DNA of 57,657 nucleotides from an uncultured Prevotellaceae bacterium (lineage in GTDB: Bacteria; Bacteroidota; Bacteroidia; Bacteroidales; Bacteroidaceae): the NCBI GenBank assembly GCA_946404865.1, contig CAMJFC010000012.1, forward strand, positions 1 through 57,657, given 5' to 3'. The notes under the pieces are model-generated. The model saw only the letters and a program-made list of their open reading frames with translations, was not told the DNA's origin and searched no databases. The translations under genes were made by a program, and so were the position numbers. Position 1 is the first letter of the stretch. Every line of letters starts with the position of its first letter. Positions 22,891 to 31,166 of this stretch are shown here, piece after piece.

Positions 22891-25377
22891 ATGAACAAAT
22901 TTTTACGCTATTCGTTGGTAGCTACGCTGTTTGCCGTGTTTGGCTATAGCTATGCTGCCGATGTAAAGTTTGATTTCATCGCTAACGGCCTGTCGATGTT
23001 TAGCAGCATCACTGCCGGTTCGACAAGCGATTCCAATGCGGGTGACATCACATCCGAAATCAGCACCACCTTGGAGGGTGTGAAGATGACCATCTCACCC
23101 TCCACAACCTCCACAGCCAACCGTTTATGGGTTTGGTCTGAGAAAGTAAATGGTGAGGACGTGCAAGGCGTGCAGTTGCGCATGTACTCCGGCACCCTCA
23201 AGCTCTCCGCTTCAGAGGCCATCACGAAAGTGGTGTTTGAAGAGCCGAGTGCCAGCAAAAAATGGACTGCTCCCACACCTAATGCGGGTTCGTTCGACGG
23301 AACCACTTGGACAGGCAGCACCACAGAATTGGAGCTCACCTTCACCGGCCAGTGCCGTATGAATAGCATCACGGTGACCGTCGGTGGCAGTGTCACTCCC
23401 GGTCCTGGTCCTGACCCACAACCCACAGAGGGAACCGTGTTCGACTTCGATAACAAAGCCGACGAACTGTTCCCCGGAATGGGTCGTTCAAGCGGCAGCA
23501 ACGACACCTATGTGGCCGACGGTGAGTTTACTGAAAACACCACCTCAACCGCAGTGAACGGAGCCACGGTGACCATTTCCGCCTCCGATGCCGAAGCGAA
23601 GACCAAGAACCGCTTGTGGGCCACCTCGCCTGTTCTTCGTTTGTACAACGGCACACTGACTGTGACCGCTCCGGAGAACATCAAGACGATGACCTTCACC
23701 GTGGGTTGGAACAGCAACAACAAAGTGGTGACATGGAATACTGGCAATACTGTTAGCACCGGCACCTTGACCATCGGCGACCAAAGCGACCAGACTGTGA
23801 AATGGACCGGCAACGCTAAGGAAGTGGTTTTCACCATCGCAGCCAACACCCAAATCAAGAAATTGGAACTGGGCTTCGAGGAAGCCGTACCCGAGTTGGT
23901 GATCTCCGGTGTGACTCCGTTTGAGGGCAGTACCACAGTGACCATCACCGGTGGCAATAGCATCTACTACACCATCGACGGCACCGACCCCGAGACGAAC
24001 GAAGCAGCGCCGCTCTATACCGGTCCGTTCACCCTGACAGAGAGCGCCACGGTGAAGGCTTGGGATGAGTTGCTGAACATCAAAGCCGAGAAGACCTTCA
24101 CGAAGAAAGAGATGAAGGTTGTGAACAGCATTGCAGAGTTCATCGCCTTGGCCAAAGACGACAAGGCCGTGCTGAACCTGTCGAATGCCGTCTGCGTGTA
24201 CACTTGGACGAGCAACAACAACACCACATTAGCTTACGTTCGTGACGACAGTGGTGCGCTGAACTTCTTCAACACCGGTATCAACATGGCCAAGGGCGAT
24301 GTGCTCAACGGCAGCATCATCCTGCAGAAAGACGAGTATAACAACCTGCCCGAGGCTGTCAAGGCTGGCGACATGACCGTCTCTGACAACCTGCTCATCA
24401 GCAGCGGCAGCGAACCCGAAGCTCGCAGCATCGTCATCAAGAACATCGGCAACTACCTGAGCGACTTGGTGGAGTTGGCTAATGTGAGCATCACGACCGA
24501 AGAGGGTACCCAACCCGGAGGCGGCGGTGACGACCCGACACCCACTGGCGACAAGATTAAGTTTGATTTCGACAACAACGCTGATGCACTGTTCCCCTCC
24601 ATGGCAGGCAAACGCTCCAGCGGCAACGGCGCCACCTACGTGGCTGACGGTGAATTTACCTCTGACATGACTACAACCGCCGTGAACGGTGCGACTGTGA
24701 CCGTTTCCGCATCACCCTCTGACGCAGCTGATAAGAACCGTCTGTGGGCTACCCCTGCCGTGCTCCGCTTGTACAACGGCACACTGACTGTTAACGCTCC
24801 TGCCGGCAAGACCATGAGCGCCGTCACCTTCAACTTAGCGAAGAATGCCTCTTCGTCAAGATGGGGTAATGACAACACGTTCAGCCCTGAGGGAACGGTG
24901 ACACCTGTTCCCGAAGACGGCGTCTATGACAAGAAGACCAACTTCGTCACTTGGACTGGCAGTGCCAGCCAGCTGGTGCTCAACGTTGCCAAGAACACCC
25001 AGATTGGTTCTATCGAGGTGACGCTCGCAGGCGCTTCATCCGCTCCCCGTCGTGCCGACGCCACGAAGTACTACGCCAAGGATGCTGATGGCAACACTGT
25101 GCAGGTGTACAACAATTACCATCTCTCTGAGTTTGACGACTACAGCAAGTTCGTGAACGACAAGAAGTATGACGTGAAGGGTATCGTGACCGTTTACAAG
25201 ACGACCTATGAGTTATACACATTGGAAATCAACGAGGCAACAGCGACCGCTATCCAAGGTATCGCTGAAGAGCGTCTCGATGTGAACGCACCGATTTACA
25301 ACCTCTCCGGACAGGAAGTGAACAAGTCGTTCAAGGGTGTGGTCATCCAGAACGGTAAGAAATATATCCTCCGATAA
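22891..25377 (+). CDS. Secreted multidomain repeat protein with chitobiase-like domain
   Basis: Exported protein (828 aa; signal 1-21, ending SYAAD). Three related beta-sandwich modules lie at about 22-165, 180-330 and 552-708. The last two share FDFDN, YVADGEFT, NRLWAT and LRLYNGTLTV. Between them are a chitobiase/beta-hexosaminidase C-terminal-like domain (IYYTIDGTDPETNEAAPLYTG, about 360-405) and an OB-like domain (about 405-535). The C-terminus IYNLSGQEVNKSFKGVVIQN is a type IX-like tail. No enzyme motif is visible. Its place inside the pectin locus suggests surface glycan binding or adhesion (inference). It has its own promoter and terminator, so it is expressed as a single gene. Confidence 0.75.
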   Translation: MNKFLRYSLVATLFAVFGYSYAADVKFDFIANGLSMFSSITAGSTSDSNAGDITSEISTTLEGVKMTISPSTTSTANRLWVWSEKVNGEDVQGVQLRMYSGTLKLSASEAITKVVFEEPSASKKWTAPTPNAGSFDGTTWTGSTTELELTFTGQCRMNSITVTVGGSVTPGPGPDPQPTEGTVFDFDNKADELFPGMGRSSGSNDTYVADGEFTENTTSTAVNGATVTISASDAEAKTKNRLWATSPVLRLYNGTLTVTAPENIKTMTFTVGWNSNNKVVTWNTGNTVSTGTLTIGDQSDQTVKWTGNAKEVVFTIAANTQIKKLELGFEEAVPELVISGVTPFEGSTTVTITGGNSIYYTIDGTDPETNEAAPLYTGPFTLTESATVKAWDELLNIKAEKTFTKKEMKVVNSIAEFIALAKDDKAVLNLSNAVCVYTWTSNNNTTLAYVRDDSGALNFFNTGINMAKGDVLNGSIILQKDEYNNLPEAVKAGDMTVSDNLLISSGSEPEARSIVIKNIGNYLSDLVELANVSITTEEGTQPGGGGDDPTPTGDKIKFDFDNNADALFPSMAGKRSSGNGATYVADGEFTSDMTTTAVNGATVTVSASPSDAADKNRLWATPAVLRLYNGTLTVNAPAGKTMSAVTFNLAKNASSSRWGNDNTFSPEGTVTPVPEDGVYDKKTNFVTWTGSASQLVLNVAKNTQIGSIEVTLAGASSAPRRADATKYYAKDADGNTVQVYNNYHLSEFDDYSKFVNDKKYDVKGIVTVYKTTYELYTLEINEATATAIQGIAEERLDVNAPIYNLSGQEVNKSFKGVVIQNGKKYILR

Positions 25378-25379
25378 GG

Positions 25380-25414
25380 AGCCCCCACCCCAACCCTCTC
25401 CGAGGGGAAGTGGA
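25380..25414 (+). repeat. GC-rich dispersed repeat
   Basis: GCCCCCACCCCAACCCTCTC followed by CGAGGGGAAG. Another member of the GC-rich family, directly after a stop codon as at 22607. Confidence 0.75.
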
Positions 25415-25430
25415 AAGTTTTAAACGAATG

Positions 25431-25474
25431 AAAAGAATGATGGTGGCCGGATGACCGCCATCATTCTTTTTATT
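25431..25474 (+). terminator. Terminator after the repeat protein gene
   Basis: AAAAGAATGATGG (25431-25443) pairs with CCATCATTCTTTT (25458-25470); a T-rich tail follows. It can act in both directions because of the flanking A and T runs. Confidence 0.8.
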
Positions 25475-25492
25475 CTGTTTTATCTTGCCTGC

Positions 25493-25517
25493 GGACGCGG
25501 CGTGTCGCGTCCCTACT
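25493..25517. repeat. REP-type hairpin GGACGCG...CGCGTCC
   Basis: Perfect 7-bp stem (25493-25499 with 25506-25512) followed by CTACTT. A sister copy with the same flank lies at 52910-52935. The rest of the 377-bp gap before susC holds the -7 box at 25676. Confidence 0.7.
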
Positions 25518-25675
25518 TGGGTGGTGGTATGATTACGTTCTATAAACGCGATAATGGTACGCAAATAATGGGCTAAATGTGATATGTTTCAGATTATTTT
25601 GATTACGTAAACGATTAAGTAAAGTTTTTTGTGAAGTTTTCGTTGAAATATTGCGGATAATTCCCAAAAAATCAT

Positions 25676-25683
25676 TATCTTTG
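25676..25683 (+). promoter_or_regulatory. -7 box TATCTTTG for the susC-susD operon
   Basis: Perfect match to TAnnTTTG, giving a leader of about 65 nt before the ATG at 25755. The leader is AT-rich, as is usual for SusC genes of this group. Confidence 0.6.
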
Positions 25684-25754
25684 CAAAACTATTTAAACAA
25701 ATCACAGAAAGATCTACAAAAACAATTATTATTTTTAAACCTAAAATAAAATTT

Positions 25755-28700
25755 ATGTCTGGTAATTTAAAATTCTTTCGAATGGCGCTTCTGTTGCTAT
25801 TTGCCGTTTTGGCAGGCAACCTCTCAGCGCAGACCATCACGGGTAATGTGACAGACGAGAGCGGTGAGCCGATTATCGGAGCGACAGTCGTTGAGACTGG
25901 CACGCAGAACGGTACGGTGACCGACTTGGATGGTAACTTTTCCCTGAAAGTGACAGGCAAGGAGATTACTGTAAGCTACGTGGGAATGACGGAGCAGAAG
26001 GTCAACATTGCCGGTAAATCGAGTGTGAACATTGTCATGAAGGAAGAGTCATCTACCCTGAACGAGGTGGTGGTGATCGGTTATGGCAGCGTTCGTAAAA
26101 AGGACTTGACGGGTGCAGTAAGCACCGTGAAGGGCGGCGACCTGACCAAGGTGCCTGTGACCAATGTGGCCGAGGCATTGACTGGTAAGCTGGCGGGTGT
26201 GCAAATCACGACGGCCGACGGTTCTCCCGACGCCGAAATGCTTATCCGCGTACGTGGTGGCGGTTCTATCACTGGTGATAACTCACCGTTGTATATTGTC
26301 GATGGATTCCCCGTTTCAAGCATCAGCGATATCGCTTCCTCCGATATTGAGGACATCACGGTGCTGAAAGATGCCGCCTCTACGGCCATCTACGGTAGCC
26401 AGGGTGCTAACGGTGTTATCTTGATTACCACCAAGGGTGCTCAGGCCGGCAAGACACAGATTAACTATAATGTGTATATCCAGGGCAAAACCATCCACAA
26501 GAAGCTCGACACAATGGACCCGCGCCAGTATGTGCGTTATCTGTACGAGCGTCAGGCTCTGCAAGGCAACAGCGGTATCAGCTCGTTTGAGAAGCGTTAC
26601 GGTGCCTGGGGCGACATCGACCTGTACGACTATCAGGCCGGCCACGACTGGCAGGAGGAGATGTTCGGCAATCACGACATCTCGCAGAACCACAACCTGA
26701 GCATCGCCGGCGGTTCGGACAAGACGAAGTTCACCCTGAGCGGCAGCTATGCCAACGACAACAGTCTGATGGACGACAACGGTTATCGCCGTTACAACTT
26801 GAACTTCAAGTTAAAACACGAGTTGTTCAAGAACCTTGACCTCGACTTCGGCATGCGTATGTCTGACACCGAAGTGAAGGGTGTAGGTACCGGTGGTGGC
26901 AGTTACAAGATTCGTTCTTACGATGCCATCATGACCGGCCCCGTGTTCGGTTTGTACGACCAGATTGACGTGGATCCGACCATGATGTCGGAAGAGGAGT
27001 ACGAGGAATATGTAAGCAGTACACGTACCTTAAAAGACCGTGTGAACGACTACTGGCGCCGCAAGCAAGACAAGCGTTATAACTTCAACGCAGCCATCAA
27101 CTGGAAGATTACGAAACACTTCACCTACCGTGCCGAGGGTGGTTACGAGTATCTGTTCAACCAACAGAAAGACTGGTACGGACCTCGTTCGAACAAAGCC
27201 GTGCAAGACGGCGGTGCCCAACCCATGGGTGAATGGAGCAAGCGCGACACGTGGAAACTCCGCGGCACGCACACGCTGACCTGGAAGCAGAATTTCAACG
27301 ACATCCATGACTTCAACGTGATGGTGGGTCAGGAATATGTGGCCACCAACTACGAGCAGTTGAGCAACACGTTCAAGTATTTCCAGAAAGACATCAGGCC
27401 CGAGAAGATGTTCGCTTCCATCCAGAACAACTCCGGTGCCACCGGTGCCCGCACCTTGTCATCGGCCTTAGGTCAGGAAGACCGCACCATCTCATTCTTC
27501 GGCCGTATCCTGTACAGTCTGTACGACCGTTATCTGCTGACCGTCACCCTTCGTGAGGACGGTTCGTCGAAGTTCTCCCGCGGCAACCGCTGGGGTTTCT
27601 TCCCCGCCTTCGCTTTCGGTTGGCGCATCAGCGAGGAGAGTTGGATGGAGAGCACCCGCAACTGGCTGAGCAACCTGAAACTCCGTCTCTCTTACGGTAC
27701 CGCCGGTAACAACCGCATCGGTTCCTCCATGTTCGAGACCACTTATAAAGCGTATAGCAGCAGCAAGTATTATGGTGCCGGCGGCATTCTGAACCCGCAC
27801 TACACCCTGAACAACTCGCAGTTGGCCAACCCTGACCTGAAATGGGAGACTACCATCACCCGTAACTTCGGTTTCGACTTCGGATTCCTCCGCGACCGCA
27901 TCAACGGTAGCTTGGACTTCTACTGGAACACGGTGAAAGACCTGTTGGTGGAAGTGCCCATCACCTCTGTCGGTTACACCTCGATGCAGCGCAACGTGGG
28001 TGAGACCTCCAACAAGGGTATCGAATTGACATTGAACGCCGTGGCCCTGCAGCACAAAGACTACTCGCTGAATTTCAATTTCAACATCGGTTTCAACCAG
28101 AACAAGGTGGAGAAATTGACCGACGGTGTCAAGTCAATGCAATTCAACTCCGGCGCCTTCTCGACCGACATGCGTGGTCAAGACGACTACCGCGTGATTG
28201 TGGGCGAGCCTCTCGGTCTGGTCTGGGGCTTTGAGTATGACGGCATCTATGGTGTGGATGATTTTGTCACTTATGTTGACGAAAACGGCAAGACGCAGTT
28301 CCAGTTTGACAAATCCGGTAACTTCATCCTGAAAGAAGGTGTGGTAGATAACACCTACACCACAGCAGGCAGCCGTGCCGGTCTGCGTCCGGGTGCGATT
28401 AAGTTCAAGGATTTAAACGGCGACGGCAAGATTGACGCCGACAACGACCGTAAGATTATCGGCAAGACCCAACCCAAGTTCACCGGCGGTTTCGGTCTCA
28501 ACGCCACCTATAAGTGGTTCGACCTGAGCGCCAACTTCAACTTCGTGGTGGGCAACGACGTGTATAACATGGACCGCATGGTGAGCTCGCAGAGCTACCG
28601 CAACCAGTGGGCCGCCCTCCGTCAGGAGATGACCCCCGTGACCCTCGGTGGTGAGGCTTGGACATATCTCGACCAGACGACCGGTGAGTTGGTGACCGAC

Positions 28701-29057
28701 TATGAGACGTTGAAGAACATGAACGCCGCTGCCACACGTTGGTCTGGCGCTACATTCTCCGACAACAACCCTGTACCCAGCTCGGCCTTTATCGAGAATG
28801 GTTCGTTCCTGCGTTTGCAGAACCTCACGCTTGGTTTCACCCTGCCTCAGAACTGGATTAACAAGTTCTACTGCAAACAGTTCCGCATCTATTGCACACT
28901 CAACAACGTATTCTGCATCACCGACTACACGGGCTATGACCCCGAGGTCAACTCCGCCATCCGCAACTCAAAGACGAGCGGCCTGACGCCTGGTGCAGAC
29001 TTCTCTGCTTATCCGAAGTCATTCTCTTGGACAGTAGGTGCCAACATCACATTCTAA
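25755..29057 (+). CDS. SusC/RagA-type TonB-dependent outer membrane transporter
   Basis: SusC-family TonB-linked porin (1100 aa). Signal peptide 1-26 (ending LSAQ), carboxypeptidase-D-like regulatory domain about 28-100 (ITGNVTDESGEPIIGATV), then the plug (about 110-235) starting after LNEVVVIGYG and containing GVQITTADGSPDAEMLIRVRG, PLYIVDGFP and AASTAIYGSQGANGVILITT. The rest is a 22-strand barrel ending SWTVGANITF with the terminal phenylalanine needed for outer-membrane insertion. With SusD it forms a 'pedal-bin' importer for oligosaccharides; the surrounding enzymes indicate oligogalacturonides. The susD gene begins 20 bp downstream. A -7 box lies at 25676-25683. Confidence 0.96.
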   Translation: MSGNLKFFRMALLLLFAVLAGNLSAQTITGNVTDESGEPIIGATVVETGTQNGTVTDLDGNFSLKVTGKEITVSYVGMTEQKVNIAGKSSVNIVMKEESSTLNEVVVIGYGSVRKKDLTGAVSTVKGGDLTKVPVTNVAEALTGKLAGVQITTADGSPDAEMLIRVRGGGSITGDNSPLYIVDGFPVSSISDIASSDIEDITVLKDAASTAIYGSQGANGVILITTKGAQAGKTQINYNVYIQGKTIHKKLDTMDPRQYVRYLYERQALQGNSGISSFEKRYGAWGDIDLYDYQAGHDWQEEMFGNHDISQNHNLSIAGGSDKTKFTLSGSYANDNSLMDDNGYRRYNLNFKLKHELFKNLDLDFGMRMSDTEVKGVGTGGGSYKIRSYDAIMTGPVFGLYDQIDVDPTMMSEEEYEEYVSSTRTLKDRVNDYWRRKQDKRYNFNAAINWKITKHFTYRAEGGYEYLFNQQKDWYGPRSNKAVQDGGAQPMGEWSKRDTWKLRGTHTLTWKQNFNDIHDFNVMVGQEYVATNYEQLSNTFKYFQKDIRPEKMFASIQNNSGATGARTLSSALGQEDRTISFFGRILYSLYDRYLLTVTLREDGSSKFSRGNRWGFFPAFAFGWRISEESWMESTRNWLSNLKLRLSYGTAGNNRIGSSMFETTYKAYSSSKYYGAGGILNPHYTLNNSQLANPDLKWETTITRNFGFDFGFLRDRINGSLDFYWNTVKDLLVEVPITSVGYTSMQRNVGETSNKGIELTLNAVALQHKDYSLNFNFNIGFNQNKVEKLTDGVKSMQFNSGAFSTDMRGQDDYRVIVGEPLGLVWGFEYDGIYGVDDFVTYVDENGKTQFQFDKSGNFILKEGVVDNTYTTAGSRAGLRPGAIKFKDLNGDGKIDADNDRKIIGKTQPKFTGGFGLNATYKWFDLSANFNFVVGNDVYNMDRMVSSQSYRNQWAALRQEMTPVTLGGEAWTYLDQTTGELVTDYETLKNMNAAATRWSGATFSDNNPVPSSAFIENGSFLRLQNLTLGFTLPQNWINKFYCKQFRIYCTLNNVFCITDYTGYDPEVNSAIRNSKTSGLTPGADFSAYPKSFSWTVGANITF

Positions 29058-29077
29058 CACCCCTCTTATATAACGAC

Positions 29078-31144
29078 ATGAAAAAGATATATTTATATAT
29101 AGCAGCATTGGCAATGACCATGGGCATCAGCTCGTGTGAGGATATGCTCGACACCGAGTCATTGTCAACCGACAACTTGGAGTATCTGGCGTCGAACGCG
29201 ACAGATGCCCGCAAGATGATTGACCATGTGTATTCGTACTTCTGCGAAGACACCTACACCTCGCGTATGAGCACCAACTGGATGCAGAACACAGATGTGG
29301 AGGTGGGCTTCATCACCAAGGCTCAAACCGAAGAAGCCTCCCGCCGTGGTGTCTGGGCATTGAACGTCCATCAGTTCAACGACATCAAGAATGCCTGGGA
29401 CAACGCTTTTAAAGCCATCGACTTCGCCAACCAGATTATCCAGGGAATAGAAGCCAGCGAGACTTACAAGAGCGGCGACCGCGACATGAAACAGTTGCTG
29501 GGTGAGACCTACTGCCTGCGTGCTTATTGGTATTGGCTGATGTGTAACTTCTGGGCCGACGTACCTTTTGCCACAACACCGTCAACTAAAGACGACATGC
29601 ACAACGACCCGCGCACCGACAAGAACATCATCTACACCCATATCATTCAAGACCTCATCAACCATGAGGCCGATATGAAGTGGTGCAGCGAGATGACCGT
29701 GGAGCGCATGAACCGCGACTTCGCCCTTGGTTTCATTGTGAAACTGGCTATGTTCCGCGCCGGCTACTCGATGCAAGCCGACGGCACGATGGCACGTTGC
29801 AACCAGACGGGTGAGGAATATACGGTGACATATACCGACGAGAATGGCCATGAAGCCACTGCCAGCAGTGCCGATGATTATTATAAGGTGGCGAAAGCCT
29901 ATGCACTGAAACTCATCAAACAGAAGCCCCATAAGTTGAACCCGAAGTTCAAGCAGATTTTCGACAATGAAATCAACAACTGCAACCCCTCCGACGAAGA
30001 TGTGCTGTTTGAGATGGGCTTTGTGCAAGGTGGTGGCGGCGACATCGGCTGGTGCCACGGCCTGAGTGTGGTCAATGGCAGTAAAGGTGCCGGTACGACC
30101 TACACCAACCTGATGCCGAGTTATGCCTGCTCCTTCGACCCCGAGGACCAACGTCTGCCAGTGACTTGCGCGAACTACCGTTGGCTGCTCGACAACAAGC
30201 AAGGTGCTTGCGATGCCTTAGGTGTCCAGCCCGCCAAGTGGTGCCGTTTAGACATGAACACCTTTGTGAAAGACAAGGGTACGGGTATCAACTGGCCTGT
30301 GCTTCGCTACGCCGATGTGCTGCTGTTGTTGGCTGAGGCCGACAACGAGATTAACGGCGGCCCGACCGACCTGGCCCGCCAGATGTTGAAGCAAGTACGT
30401 GAGCGTGCGTTCATCAACTCAAAGAACAAGAGTGCCAAGGTGGATGACTACGTGAATAGCCTCCAAGGTCACGATGCTTTCAAGGAAGCCCTCATCAACG
30501 AGCGCGCTTGGGAGTTTGGCGGCGAGAACATCCGTAAGTTCGACCTCATCCGTTGGAACAACTACTCATCAAAGGTGGCAGATGCCATCGAATGGATTCG
30601 CGATGTGGCGATGAACTACACCCAAACCTATATTGAGGGCGATGAGTTCATTTACGACAAGAATAAAGAGGTGGTGCCGATGAATGTGGCCAACCGTCTG
30701 TACTACCGTTACACGAAAGGTGCAGTGGTCTTTGAGAACGACTATTTCACCTACCGCGACCGCACCGCCAGCCCCTATAACACCGCCAAGACGTTGAAAG
30801 ACGAAGATATCAGTGACGCAGGAGCCACGTACACCGATTTGAAATATGCCAACTTCTTAGAGGCGATGATCAGCGTGAGCGACACCGACCCTGAGACGAA
30901 CACGAAGTACGGCACTTATACCGATGAGAACGGCAAGGAGCAAACCATCAAGAAGGGCGTGCTGAACGAGCGCATTCGCTACTCTTGGTTAGGCATTACC
31001 GACGGTGTGCTGAACACTGGCACAGAAGACCTGTCCCCCATCCGCGCGAAAGCCGCTCCCTATGTGTTCCCGATTCCTTCCGACCGTGTGATGTCATCAG
31101 GCGGCATTTTGAACAACAACGGCTATGGCATAAGAAATCAATAA
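29078..31144 (+). CDS. SusD/RagB-family surface glycan-binding lipoprotein
   Basis: SusD-family partner of the SusC transporter (688 aa). Start chosen at MKKIYLYIAALAMTMGISSC, a lipoprotein signal with C20; an in-frame ATG at 29027 would overlap susC. The SusD N-terminal part shows AWDNAFKAIDFANQIIQGIE, LLGETYCLRAYWYWLMCNFWADVPF (the TPR-like core) and, near the end, RYADVLLLLAEADNEINGG and LINERAWEFGGENIRKFDLIRW. It is longer than the common 500-600 aa because of an extended loop region around 570-650. It caps the SusC pore and binds ligand at the cell surface. The lipoprotein gene at 31167 starts 22 bp later. Confidence 0.96.
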   Translation: MKKIYLYIAALAMTMGISSCEDMLDTESLSTDNLEYLASNATDARKMIDHVYSYFCEDTYTSRMSTNWMQNTDVEVGFITKAQTEEASRRGVWALNVHQFNDIKNAWDNAFKAIDFANQIIQGIEASETYKSGDRDMKQLLGETYCLRAYWYWLMCNFWADVPFATTPSTKDDMHNDPRTDKNIIYTHIIQDLINHEADMKWCSEMTVERMNRDFALGFIVKLAMFRAGYSMQADGTMARCNQTGEEYTVTYTDENGHEATASSADDYYKVAKAYALKLIKQKPHKLNPKFKQIFDNEINNCNPSDEDVLFEMGFVQGGGGDIGWCHGLSVVNGSKGAGTTYTNLMPSYACSFDPEDQRLPVTCANYRWLLDNKQGACDALGVQPAKWCRLDMNTFVKDKGTGINWPVLRYADVLLLLAEADNEINGGPTDLARQMLKQVRERAFINSKNKSAKVDDYVNSLQGHDAFKEALINERAWEFGGENIRKFDLIRWNNYSSKVADAIEWIRDVAMNYTQTYIEGDEFIYDKNKEVVPMNVANRLYYRYTKGAVVFENDYFTYRDRTASPYNTAKTLKDEDISDAGATYTDLKYANFLEAMISVSDTDPETNTKYGTYTDENGKEQTIKKGVLNERIRYSWLGITDGVLNTGTEDLSPIRAKAAPYVFPIPSDRVMSSGGILNNNGYGIRNQ

Positions 31145-31166
31145 TCATCAATCCATATCAAGCATT

